From: Lantana camara
Lineage: Eukaryota; Streptophyta; Magnoliopsida; Lamiales; Verbenaceae
DNA: 64,000 bases
Direction of reading: 5' to 3'
Assembly (NCBI GenBank): GCA_037501455.1
Contig: CM074858.1
Span: 91,300,501-91,364,500 of the forward strand
Below the pieces are notes generated by a model that searched no databases, was not told where the DNA came from, and saw nothing but the letters and a program-made list of their open reading frames with translations. Of the stretch, positions 1 through 11,622 are shown piece after piece. A program made the translations under genes and the position numbers. Each line of letters opens with the position of its first letter. Within the stretch, counting starts at the first letter, position 1.

Positions 1-2156
1 TTCGAAACTTATATGAAATTCTTAGAATTTCGAAAGGAGGTTAGGAACCGAAGTAGTCATAAGTTATAGGTAAATCGATATGATCGAGATAGCCAATATC
101 TTAGCAACTAATTCCTTACTCATCTTAGAGATAATAGGATTATCTCTCAGTAAACTAATTCGAGAACACCTTAGTGTTTCCGAATGAGGGAATGAAACCT
201 TATAGGATATGGTCCATTCCATAGCAAGCTTTACTGACTTATAATCATTCTAGGAATAAACTCCCAGAATATGCAGTTAGAGATTTTTGAATTTTGTACC
301 TTCCAAAATCAGTCCTTTAGTTGCACTATGCAATGTGGCATATTAAATTCCCTAATTATTCTTATCCAAGAATTTAGTAGAATCCTCTTAAGTGAAGAGG
401 ATAGTGGGAGATAAGTTTGAAATGAGTTCAAGTTTATACAACGATATTGAATATTGTTTCTGCAATTCCCTTAGACAAAGGTTGTTTGTCTCAAGGAATG
501 TATCTTTCTCAAGGAATCGTTCCTATAGAAGAAGAAAGACAAGCAAGCAGACCTCAAAGAAATTTAAGGATAAATATCCACGCCACATATAGAAGAAACG
601 AGCCCATCTGATAAAATTTAGCCAAATTTTAGAGTATGTACACGTGTGAAACCCTTCTCTTAAGACGTGTTTAGAACGCGTTCCTAGATAGCCAAGGAAT
701 TACTTGAAGAGGAGACACTGTCAGATTTGGAATCTGAGCAGTGTAAGCAAGCCTTGAAATCCAATATGGATTCCATATACTCAAACCAAGTTTTTGACCT
801 TGGTTGATCCACCTGATAGGATCAAGCTCGTGGAGCTTCGAGTAAATGGAAAGCATTACAACCTTCTTGACGATTGAAATGCAAAAGTCCATTTGGATTA
901 TGTTTACCACATCCTCATATTCTGACTATGAAATATGATAAATGAATATGAGAACTATCTTGTTCAATATGAGATTGAAAGAGACTGAAATAAGGTATTT
1001 CTATAAATCTCATATTCAGTGGGAGTATGCATAAGGTATGCAAATCCCTAAAGTCAATCTGTGGATTGATAAAGGCTTCTAGGAGTTAGACAATTCGATT
1101 CCACAGTCAAATCGTTTGACACAGATAGAAGTCGAATAAGTCTCAGAGTGTACATATGGAAGTTAGTGATGTAAGAGTCAATTTTGGTTCTTTAGAAGAC
1201 GATGTCCTTCTCATTAGGAATGTCAAGGATGACGTGAAAGTTACCAATTCTTGTTTAAGAAACAATTTGACATGAAAGATCTTGGTGATTATCCTATATT
1301 CTCGACATTCTGATCTATAGAAGATAGATCTAAGAGAATAAAAGGATTATCACAAAATGAGTACATAACCACGGTACTAAAAGGAGTTTAGTATGGACAA
1401 TGGAACGTCTCTTTTGAAGAGTATGTGTCCTAAGATAAACTTTGAGAAAGTTAGAATGTCCAAAATCCCTTTAAGTGAAAGGGTGCATAATGTATGAAAA
1501 GTTATGTACTAAATTAGATATGGCGCAACACTAAGCGTAGTAGGCCGAATCTAATATGACCTCAGAGAAGGTCATTAGATCTCTGTAAAGGATGTCCTCA
1601 GAGTACTTGAGAAGAAATGAGGATATGTATTAGTTTACAGAGCCCAAAAGATCTTGTTGTTAGAAGGATATTTGATGTAACCGTTCATCAAACATGGATG
1701 ATTATGAAATCATTGCAAGGATACAACTTCTACCAGAATGGTAATGCAATGTGTTGGAAAGGGGTTCCAAGGACGGACATTGCAAAACTCGACTATCGTA
1801 GTTGAGAACTTAGTCGTATTATATAACGCTAAGTTAAGTGTTTGGGTAAGAAACTCCATCTAACCAGTTAGATGAAGTTCCTAGCATGAAACAACTCCTT
1901 TATCATATTGTATGATAAAATGGATGGTTGCTCAAGTAAGAGAACCAAGACCTCACCAAGAGACTGAACACGTGATTATGAATCACTTTATAAGGGAAAG
2001 GTGTTTTCCTAAGAGATGTGTAAACAAGAGGGTCACATCAGCGGAGAATATGGCAGATCCACTTTGGAAACGCCCAAAGTCAATAGGCTCTCAAAGTGCA
2101 TCTTGAGAAGATGGGACTTAGAATACCTAAATGGCTTTTACGGGCAAGTGGGAGAT
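1..2156 (+). pseudogene. Decayed Ty1/copia pol remnant (integrase tail, reverse transcriptase, RNase H)
   Basis: The sequence aligns by eye, from its first bases, with the integrase-to-RNase H part of the better-preserved copia element at 55150-57507, but substitutions, small indels and stops break every frame. Recognisable pieces are the integrase tail, with FVSRNVSF near 487-516, the start of the RT region near 750-900 (PDRIKL-like), the RT segment near 1180-1500, and the RNase H end near 1917-2105, with VAQVREPRPHQ and VTSAENMADPL. A full pol would copy the element RNA and integrate the cDNA; this one cannot. It is cut by the left edge of the window, so gag and the 5' LTR lie outside or are lost. 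It is much more diverged than the other copia copies here and is therefore the oldest of them. Identity is clear from family motifs; exact domain borders are not. Confidence 0.85.
2145..2156 (+). other. Polypurine tract of the leftmost copia element
   Basis: The purine-rich sequence caagtgggagat lies immediately before the LTR start TGTTAGG. The same sequence precedes the 3' LTR of the intact copia copy at 57496-57507. It is the expected primer site for plus-strand DNA synthesis. Confidence 0.8.
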
Positions 2157-3309
2157 TGTTAGGAATAGTGCCCTAGAAAGCCGATTCGACGTAATCTTCT
2201 TTGGGACTTTTCTTGTATCACAGACAATCTTTGAATAATATACGATTGATTATAGGCAAACACTTCTTTATATGCCAATACGTGTTTTGTGTGTTTCCAT
2301 TACGTGCGCATGTATGAAAACTCCCCTAATCCTGATGACTTTAGGACTCTACCATTTAGGTGAAATGGTTCATGAAACGAGCCCTATATCACATAAGTCA
2401 TGATTAGTAAAATACTCCAAGCCGATGAGTCCTACAGACAGTGGGAGTGTCAACCTGACTCCTCTAAGGCTTGCTTGTGGGATCACGCCCTTAAGAAGGA
2501 CCACCTTGTTTCATGGAGGTGCAAAGTATATAGTTGATACGTGCGTGATACATGAGGGTGCTTACTTTAATAAGTAAGTTCACTGAGGTGCCCCGTGTGA
2601 GAACATTCCTAAATGGGAAAGGAAGTTTCTATTTCAGGAAATGGAAACTTCCAGATTAGGAAATATCTCACGAGTCATTGATGTGATTAATTGATCCTTA
2701 GACTTGAGGTTCCTTGTCACTTTATGAGTTAACTCTGTAGTCTTAGGTATAAGCTTTAAAGGGTGTCGCCATAGACAACTGATTCAAGGCTTATGCTGGG
2801 GCTGCACAAGTGACTCATGAAAGTGAATGAGAATCAAGAAAGGACCTACACTTGCATTTGCAAGGTGATCTCTTATTGTGTAAGTCATTCATATGCCATA
2901 TGGAGTCCTTGGCCAAGGCAGTAGATCAAGACATCAAGAAAAGGGTTTCTTGGATTGAGATCAAATGGATATGAAATGCACTTAGCTTTAAGACCGGATT
3001 ATTAGGGTTCTGATTATTCCCTTGCCCTAGATCTTGGTTGAGAGATAGTAAGTAGGAGGATTGTATCTCACATGAATCAATGACTTAAAGGTTCTGTCGA
3101 ATCCGAACATTCCAATTCAGCTAGGGGTTAAACACCTGTTGCTAGACTATGGTCGTTTAATCTGTGGACTGATTAATTAATTAGTGAATTAATTAATTAG
3201 GGTCACTGCTAATTGAATTGAGAACCTAGAGGGTCACACACAACAACTTGGTTACATGAGTTGAGGCTTGAAAATGATTAAACGAGTTAATCGGGCCAAG
3301 AGGGTTCCA

Positions 3310-3377
3310 CACGTGTGAAGTCACACGTGTGGCTCACGTGAGTGACACGTGTCACTGTGACACGTGTCACACACGTG
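3310..3377. promoter_or_regulatory. Array of six G-boxes (CACGTG) in copia U3
   Basis: Six perfect CACGTG hexamers occur in 68 bp, most within longer palindromes such as gacacgtgtc and ctcacgtgag. CACGTG with flanking ACGTGT is the known core of plant bZIP (ABA, HY5-type) and bHLH (PIF-type) binding sites. The array lies about 330 bp upstream of the TATA box of this LTR, where an enhancer would be expected. The equivalent region of the other LTRs of this family keeps three to six copies. Function is inferred, not shown. Confidence 0.6.
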
Positions 3378-3709
3378 TGTATATATATATATGTTAAATA
3401 ATTAATTAGTTAATTATTTAATAGACTTTGGTTTAATTTTGAATTAAAAAGAAAGTCTAATTTTGGAGAAAATAATCTAGTTAATTAATTACGAATTAAT
3501 TAATTAGATAAAAAAAATAAGTTATTTATTTTATAATAAATAAAGTATAAAATTATCCAAAAATAGTTTGGATATTTCTAGCTCTCTTAAAAGTTGACTT
3601 GAATTAGAATTCAAAGTCAAAGTTGGAAAATACTTGATCATCAAGTAATAGGAGAGAGAGGGACCAAATCCTTTGTCCATTAGGACTAGGATTTTCGGTC
3701 CTCCCTTCC

Positions 3710-3717
3710 TATATATA
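3710..3717 (+). promoter_or_regulatory. TATA box of copia LTR
   Basis: TATATATA followed by GGGGAGCTCGAGCTCCCC, a strong palindrome just downstream. Equivalent TATATATA plus palindrome sequences recur in the LTRs near 20419, 40376 and 59069. This is the most likely core promoter and marks the U3/R region. Confidence 0.65.
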
Positions 3718-3942
3718 GGGGAGCTCGAGCTCCCCTTAGAGCTAATTGAGAATTCTTTTGGTTCATGTGTTGAACACCATCCTTTCTCCAAGATAAACGA
3801 AACCCTAGGTTAAGCCTAAACACTAACTAGAGAACTAGCATCCTTACTAGTTAGATTGTAGCCAAGTTGGTGGACTATCTCTCGAGAGCTTCAAGTTAGA
3901 AGTTTTAAAGATTCGAGCTTTACCAAAAAGTGGGGATCAAGC

Positions 3943-4263
3943 AAAACGATCAGAAGGGATGATGAAACGATTCTGATCCCAACAGAAAACGAGTGAAAAA
4001 ATCGAACCAAAGAAGATGGCGAAAACCGTTCGTCCATATCCTGAAAGATGAGTTTTTTCACGAGGGTTTTATGGCTGGCAGATTTCTACTTTCGCAAAAC
4101 TGGTTTTCGAAGGGAGTTTCAATCATGCCTTTCTCGCTTCATGTTTCTTTCTTTATGTTATATTGTTAAGAACTTCCCTAACATGATTTGAATCTAGGTT
4201 GGTGTGGATTGTTATCCCGACAATGGATTCTGAAGTAGAAAGAGACTTTCGAGGGACGGGTTG
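3943..4263. other. 321-bp insertion of unknown origin in a copia LTR, flanked by TCAAGC repeats
   Basis: Compared with the intact LTR at 40590-40620, extra sequence begins after gggatcaagc and the LTR resumes at tcaagccgcgag. The hexamer TCAAGC is present at both edges (3937-3942 and 4264-4269). No terminal inverted repeats and no recognisable coding sequence are seen. It could be an insertion with a 6-bp duplication, or filler from a template switch during reverse transcription. Confidence 0.6.
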
Positions 4264-4431
4264 TCAAGCCGCGAGAAGAGCGTTCTTGGGTGGCTTGAAA
4301 CGCTTCAAGAAAGAATAAAAGAAAAGTAAGTTTTCTATCTCTACGAATTTGGTTACACGATTGCGAGTCCAAGATCCTTTTGTTGGAAAATTTTTTAAAT
4401 TCCGCTGCTTTCTGATTCGTGTTTTCCAACA

Positions 4432-4844
4432 CTAAAAGCCGATTGTATATCCGCTTTGTACTTTTTCTTATTGTAATCACATACAATCTTTGAATAAAAT
4501 AACGAATTGAGGCAACACTTCTTTATATGCTCTTGTTTGGTATGCGTTTACTTTAGCTGTGCATGTATGAGAACTCCCCTAATCCTGATGACTTTAGGAC
4601 TCTACCATTTAGGTGAAATGGTTCATGAAATGAGCCCTATTTCACATAAGTCAAGATTAGTAAAAATACCCAAGCCGATGAGTCCTACAGACAGTGGGAG
4701 TGTTAACCTGACTCCTCTAAGGCTTGCTTGTGGGATCACGACCTTAAGAAGGACCACCTTGTTTCATGGAGGTGCAAAGTGTATAGTTGATACGCGCGTG
4801 ATACATGAGGGTGCTTACTTCAATAAGTAAGTTCACTGAGGTGC
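4432..4844 (+). repeat. Second copia LTR, segment 1 of 3
   Basis: This starts inside the LTR sequence, at ctaaaagccgattg, lacking the terminal TGTTAGGAATAGTGCC. It follows the CCAACA end of the previous LTR with no spacer. It continues to ggtgc, which is the target duplication of the chromovirus solo LTR that follows. Segments 2 (19320-20787) and 3 (24534-24561) complete the LTR at about 1.9 kb. Confidence 0.85.
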
Positions 4845-5516
4845 TATAACACCCCGACTTTTCGGCCGTACAGGTATGACGTCACGAGTGGGTTTAGACC
4901 GAGAGTTATGTGGCTTTATGTGCTTTAATTGCTAAGTGATTATTTAATTTAATAATTTCTTGAACTAATTGATATTATGTGACCTATATAACTTAAGTGT
5001 TTAATTTATTAATTTTGTGAACTAATTGATATTATGTGAATTCTTGTGATTATATGATTTATAATTTCTTTTTCGTGAATTTCATTACGTGAATTATATG
5101 TCTAATGTTCCCGAACATGTTTAAGTGTTTAATTTTACATACTTGCGAGAATTCATGTTCATTTGCCCTTGATTGAAACTTTATAAAATTCTTGGGCTCA
5201 ATTGATAACTTGACAAGGAATAAGTTGCCACATTCATAACTTTGTATACTTGTTTGCATTGACTTAAATTCCTTGAGGACTTGATGGCAAATTTCCCTTA
5301 TTCTTCCCCTTCTCTTCACGATATATATCATATATACACATATACATACATCTCTTCTCATTTTAGAGCACAAACATAAAACAAAAGCATACCATTTCCT
5401 CTCCCTCTCCATCGGTTGACCAAGCCAAGAGCCAAAGATTTACTTCCATCTACTCCAAGAAATCATCTTAGCTTCATCCCTTCCTTTCCCTTCCATTTTC
5501 TTCAACAAGGTGAGCA

Positions 5517-5520
<4 letters not shown>

Positions 5521-5564
<44 letters not shown>
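5521..5564. repeat. (TA)22 microsatellite
   Basis: Uninterrupted TA dinucleotides inside solo LTR A. Confidence 0.95.
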
Positions 5565-5566
<2 letters not shown>

Positions 5567-5912
5567 GAGAATTTAAACTTTTGTTAGGGTTTGATGATTA
5601 TATGAAATACTTGGGAGTATATGTAGCTTGTTTGGAGATTTGAGATGATTTCATACAATTATAATTTGAATTCATGGAGTTTGATGCATGATTGATCACT
5701 TGATTTCATAAAGGTTTTGTGTTGGAAATTTCATGAATCAAAGCATGTTTCCTTGGATTAAATGGTACTTAATTGATAGATATGATCAAATACATGTTAT
5801 ATGTTAGTTTGTAGCTGAATTCTAGCATTGGTTTGGTGTGGAAGTGGTTTGGGAGCCAAAAATCGAGTTTTGCCCTGTTTTCCCGAAGCCTTTCGTGATT
5901 GCTGCAATTGGG

Positions 5913-6035
5913 GGTCGCGCCCGCGACCATTTAGTGACCATTTTTGGTCGCGGCCGCGACCAACAACTCGAGAACTGGCCAATTTTCGGTCGCGGCCGCG
6001 ACTGATTTTCAGTACAATTTTGTCACGGCCGCGAC
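5913..6035. repeat. Array of four GC-rich palindromes in solo LTR A
   Basis: The perfect 16-bp palindrome GGTCGCGGCCGCGACC lies at 5946-5961. Close variants are at 5913-5928, 5988-6003 and 6022-6035. The centre of most copies is CGGCCG. The surrounding LTR is AT-rich, so the block stands out sharply. A comparable array with other arms sits at a similar distance from the start of the LTR at 43316. Confidence 0.8.
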
Positions 6036-7465
6036 TCCCTCATACGAACTCCAAATGACCTGATTTTTGAACCCACGGAAACCTCTTGAAGTGTAGAATA
6101 TTCTCCAATTAGAATCACTTCAATATAGTTTCTCAATTGTGAGATATGATCAATTCTTTTTGGTGTCACCACTTTACCGGAAAACTGCTTTCACCCAACT
6201 TTGGGCCTACGCCATTTTCACCTCGTTTTGAACCATGATTCGTGCCATATATCATTGAAAAGATCTATGTGTCTAGTTTTATATCCCATGAGCAAAACTT
6301 AATTCCAATTTCTACAACTCAAGATATTTCCATTTTCCTACATCTTGTTCATTCCCGAATTTGTCAACTTTTGCTAAATCTTACCAAAACTCTTTTTCTT
6401 GTGTTCCTTTCACCCTCTTGGCTCCCATATGTGAACTATATGACTTGTATGCTTGATTAATTGAGAATATATGATATAATTTGATATGATTATGGATTTT
6501 ATGCTATCAATTTAATGTGTGAACGTTTAAGTGCTTTAATATGATCTCCTTTGCAACTATTGTTTCCTTTATGAACTTAATGGATTCCTTTCACCTTAAA
6601 ATGATTCTTAAATATGGTTAACATGTATTATAAAGTCTTATGAATATTTTGTATTATGGGGATGACTCTTGCTATGAAAAATTGATAAGGATATGAGTTA
6701 TGCGTACATGATTGCAATTTTTAATCGCATTCTCTATGTGCTCAATAGCTTCTAATTGATTTATATGCATTGTTAATATGTATTGTCTTGTATTATGAAT
6801 TGAATGATTGATCATGTATGCACCACTCCATAACATTTTAGGATTTATTCTCTATTATATCATCTCATAACATATCATACCACTTCATGAGGATTGCGGT
6901 GCGTCTATGTGGTTTCATATTGAGTCAATTCTCATGAGTACACATTGTTCCTTCTCTTGTACAGTTGGTTTCCAGGGTGGAGACTTCCAAGTTGAATAGG
7001 CACCCGCATTAATTATGCTTTATGTCTCGTGGTATTCCAGGTGAGGGTGTTTTCGTTCTAGATATGTATTAAACCCTACAACCTTATGTGATAAGTTTTG
7101 GCCAAAAACCTAAGGTATAATTATGTATGGTTTTCAAATGACTTTATTGAGTAAATATTTTCACAAGGATTATGAAATATGTTATGCTTCTTATGAATCA
7201 AATGTTTTGGCGAGATTATGTATATATGATATGTTCACGGGCCCCGGAGCTTAGTGTATCGTGGTAAGCCGGGGAGGCAAGGGCCGACGGTGAACCCATG
7301 CACTAGTTCCAACCATTTTACGTCGAAACGGATCTCGTCAGGAGTTTTGATGAGAAAACGCTAGTCGGGCTTTTGAGGATTCATGTACCTCACTAGCCAT
7401 TATGTATGAGGTGGTCGAGTCTTGCAAACTCGTCCACCACCGGAGGAAGAAGGTTGGAACTCATT

Positions 7466-7497
7466 TTATGATTATGATTATGATTATGATTATGTTA
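7466..7497. repeat. Short (ATTATG)n hexamer repeat
   Basis: About four to five tandem gattat units within solo LTR A. Confidence 0.8.
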
Positions 7498-10138
7498 TGA
7501 TTGATAGGCACCGTGCGGGAAGGCCGGGACACGGATTGCCCAAACAAATATGTTTTAGGATATGATATATGATTTGTATGTATTATAATATATTGCATGA
7601 TCACATATTTAAAGTATTAATGATATTTGTCGTACACGGTCGGAGTTTGGTTGGAGATGATGCACGCTCACTCGCCGAGCCTTTATGTCTATGTATGAAT
7701 TATGAACTAATGAATTTAATTTGATTAGTTGTAAAGTCCGAGCATTGCTTAGTTATTCTTTTGCCCCTTGGGAACTATATTTAAATAAAACTTTGCTCGG
7801 GATTTATGACTTGCATGCGCATGTTTCTCTATATATGTATAGCTCCTGCTCACTCAGTCTTCTAGAGACTGACCCCTCTTTCCCACCTTTCAGTTGCTTG
7901 CAGGTTTTGCTAGGCGGAAGTCAAGTTTTAATCTCTTGTCGAGTCACTTGTACACTCGAGTCACATTTTACATTCTTTTATGAGTTAATTGTATTTCCGT
8001 TATGTATTGGGCCTGTGTGCCAATTATGATTATTATTGGATATTGAATTCGGGACAGGTTGCATGCTTAGTTGAACCCGTTGTTAGGATGCTTGGTGGAT
8101 TTAAATTATGTATTGGAATTGCTGGGCGTGTAACCATTGTTGAAGATTATGAATTATACGTTATTGCTTCGGCTTTACATTCTAGGTATTTTTTGTAACA
8201 CCCGAGCGCAAGGTGTCACATCCCCCGCATCGAGACCCGACCCGAATATGAAATGGACGATCCATACCCGAGCCAAATCACGACGAACGGGGACATACAC
8301 ACACTCTAAGCTAGGCGGGCTAACCCTTAAAATTTTAAAACAACATAAAACATTAAAACGGAAGCAATAAACGAACTTATACCACATATATATGTACCAT
8401 GAGCATCCCAGCTCCAAAATAAGTCATATACATCAGCAATTGCCATCACGGCTCAAAACATGTATGCTCCACATCATTATACATATACAATGATCAAAGG
8501 TGCATTACGTGAGTGCAAGACCAGAATACAAGGGTAAAAGCAAATGCAAGACCTAGGACTCGAAATCCCGCCTAGCTCCCTTGACACCTGCACCAAACAA
8601 CTGAAAGCCAAACGGGTTCAGTCCAAAAGGGACTGGTGGGTATAAAACAGGGCATAAATATAATATACGACGGTATTTAACATTCACATGCAAGCTATAA
8701 TCCCAAGTGAGGTTTTAAAGAATTTCCCAAGCGGGCGAATAGAAATCATCAAAAGGGATTATAACAATTCATTAACATTAGGTCATTATTGGCCCGGCGA
8801 GTGGGCGTGCATTATCTCCAACCACCACCTCGTGTAATTCATTAACATTCATTCATTCATTCTTTTCATGCATATCATTCTTTCGTGCGCATTCAATAAC
8901 ATTTACACCTTCTTCCTCCGGGTTGGTGGCGGGTTTGCAAGGCCCATCCACCCATTCATTGACCAAAAGGGGAACATGACTCCCCAGATGGCACTCAGCG
9001 TCCATTCCTCGCTAACTCCTAACGAGGTCTGGTTACGCCGTTCAATGGTGGGACTAGTGTGAGGGTTTACCGTCAGCCCTTGCCTCCTCGGGTCCCCACT
9101 CACACCAAGCCCCTGGGCCCCATTCAGTGCATAACATTCATTCATTCTCGCCAAAACATTAGGTAGGATTCATTAAATAAGGGTTTTACGTTTGCAATCA
9201 TTTACTCGAGAAAAGACTCAATATATATATATATATAATCGTATTACTTTGGCTTAAAACCTTTCACATAGGGAGATATATCGGGTCGCTTTATCTAAGT
9301 AGAAGAGAAACCCACCTTAAACCGCAAAGAGGAGAACACAAGAGCCTCTCGGACCGGCCTCATCTCCAACGGAAACAAAATCTGTGCATTAAAGGTGAAG
9401 TGAGACTCAACATGACCAATTAAGACGCTCGGCAATGCAATGATCATGATATGAACATGTAAGAGATGCTATAATGTAATGGGCACATTCATGTACACTA
9501 TTAAAGTCTTAAGGACATATAAACGTTCAATTCATTCATTCAATGAAGCATTCGTATTCAAACGAGTTCATGTCCTTCACATTTCACGTCAAAGGAATTT
9601 AAATTATATAATCAAGTCGTTCAATCTTTCATTCACTTTCATTCGAATTCATAATTTCAATCAAATTAATTCAAGAAATTCAAATATAATCCAAGTACAA
9701 GTTAAATCACATTTAAATTAGAACATAAACAATTAAATATATTCAATTGCATTTACAATTAGGAATTAAACAATTAAATACATTCAAATAGATTTAGAAA
9801 ATTAAATAAAATATGAAATAGGTAACAATTAAATTCTAATATTCAATTAAATCAAATAACATTTAATATTTAATAAATATATATAATATATATTAAATAT
9901 ATATACATACGTAAACCTATACTATATTATATATATATATATATATACACATGCAACGTAGTTCATGCATGCATAATTAACAAATGCATGAAATTTTCCC
10001 ATGCAAATAAAACTCATGCATGCAAAAGTGTAGGTATAGTTATATACATATATGCATGCAAAACATGCATCTACCAATTAACAATTCATGCAACAGAAAA
10101 AGGAAAGACACAGGCAAATGTTCGGGAAAGAAAAACAG

Positions 10139-10191
10139 GGTGACACCCCCGTGTCACCACTCAAGCCCAAACCGAGACACCTCCGTGTCTC
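10139..10191. repeat. Pair of C-rich-loop hairpins in the LARD LTR
   Basis: GGTGACAC-CCCC-GTGTCACC (10139-10158) and GAGACAC-CTCC-GTGTCTC (10174-10191) are near-perfect inverted repeats with 4-nt loops. A related half site occurs near 10250-10265. The other LTR has the same block near 17294-17347. Confidence 0.75.
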
Positions 10192-11557
10192 AGTACAGCA
10201 ATCACAGGCCAACCCGCACCCCCGTTCCGCGCCGGAAAGAAGAACAAAGACACACCCGTGTCACAGCGTGCAGCAGCAGCAACCAAGACGCAGACAGCCC
10301 CTGTTTTTCTAACTCAAACGCATTCACAACTCAAGCAACAATTAGGCCAGATATGTAGCAAGAAGAAGACATGAAATGCAGTAAGAACTCAGGTCAAAAT
10401 CACCCCAAATCTGACAGCAAAAGAGCAAGAAGATGCAGCAGTTTTGACAGCAACATATCAGTCCCAAAACAGGGCAAAACTCACGCGAAAACAGGGTATG
10501 GTTGATCTCCATTAATCCCAACACACTCATACAAGTTAGGCTAACAAAAGTGCAGCAAAACACCACAAATTCAACCTATAAATCAGTCCCACAACAGTTC
10601 AAACATGAAAGTTGTCATACGTGACATTTCTTCAAAGTTTTCTCAATTTTCCAAAGTTGATATCTCATAAATACTTCAACTACCATGCAATTAATGATCA
10701 TAAATGAAAAGAAGATATCAAAACAATCATTCTCAAGCTTGGAATCATTCAAATCCATCAAGAATCGAAGAAGATCAATAAAATACCCAAAAACATCTCT
10801 ATTCAAGATCAGCCGAAAAATGCATGAAACCATGATCAAATTTGGGGATGAATGAATGAAAATCACCAGGAATGAACATATAATACAACCCTAAGCTTAC
10901 CTTGTTGATTGGATGAGGATTGGATGAGATTTGAGCTCCAAAATCTCCAAGGAAACAAGGGTTACGGGATGGAAACTGGAGAGCAGAAACTTGAGCTGAG
11001 ATTTGTGAATTGTGAGAGGGTTGGTTCGGTTAGGGCTTGGTACAGCAGGTTAGGTGGTTGAGTTAGGGTTCTATAGCATCAAACCATGGTTAATTTGGTC
11101 AACAATTGAATAAGTTATGGCCATATTAGTGTAACAAGGTCAGTTTCGTCGCCGTTTCGTTTTTCGGTTGAATTTCGGAGGTTCAAATGACGTTAGAAAA
11201 ATATAAGGCTAAGTTTAATAAACTCAAATTTTCGTTACGAGTTCAGCAAAGTTGACGGAACTCGAATCCGAGTTCCCGAGCTCAAGATATTAAATACGGA
11301 ACCAAGGGTGCGCTAAATGCTCTTTAGCCCCCGACTTGGATTCCAAAATTCAAATTAAATCCGAAACACAAGCAAATGAATTCGAAAATACGGAACGAAC
11401 AAATATTCATATACAAGACACGTATAAGTTCAACATATTAAATTCGCACAGAATTCCGATATCAATTCATCTCGAAACGAAGCACGTAAATGTCACTCAT
11501 ACGCAATGTATCAAAAGAATTCATAATATTTAAAATATTTGCAATTAAATTCAAACA

Positions 11558-11563
<6 letters not shown>

Positions 11564-11618
<55 letters not shown>
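11564..11618. repeat. (AT)n microsatellite, expanded in one LTR
   Basis: About 54 bp of AT repeats here, against about 18 bp at the matching position 18719-18736 of the sister LTR. The open frames across it are artefacts of the repeat. Confidence 0.95.

Positions 11619-11622
<4 letters not shown>

Larger units (their letters stand above)
2157..4431 (+). repeat. Copia LTR, 3' LTR of the leftmost element, mosaic and interrupted
   Basis: It begins TGTTAGGAATAG and ends TTTTCCAACA, the same ends as the LTRs at 38815 and 57508. Without the 321-bp insertion at 3943-4263 it is about 1950 bp, the family length. The first 150 bp or so (2157-2310) are clearly diverged from the other copies, like the pol before it. 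From about 2320 onward the sequence is almost identical to the young copies. It therefore looks like an old LTR start joined to a young LTR body. A TATA box (3710-3717) and a G-box array (3310-3377) lie inside. No target duplication follows; a second LTR begins directly. Confidence 0.9.
4845..8193 (+). repeat. Chromovirus-type solo LTR A, left part
   Basis: It starts TATAACACCCCGACTTTTCGG, matching the start of the chromovirus LTR at 43316 (TGTGACACCCCGACTTTC) but with a mutated TG. The right part is 19158-19314, ending GTGCTACA. The TSD ggtgc is present at 4840-4844 and 19315-19319. No internal region, primer-binding site or second LTR accompanies it, so it is a solo LTR left by recombination. 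It carries a (TA)n tract, a palindrome array (5913-6035) and the gcggaag/ggccccgg-type blocks shared by all chromovirus LTRs in this window. The short open frames in it are not genes. Confidence 0.85.

Noticed and set aside
8868..9154. Open frames duplicated at 16007-16293
   Set aside because: Their repetition is due to the LTR pair, and neither strand shows a domain or codon-level conservation beyond that of the flanks.
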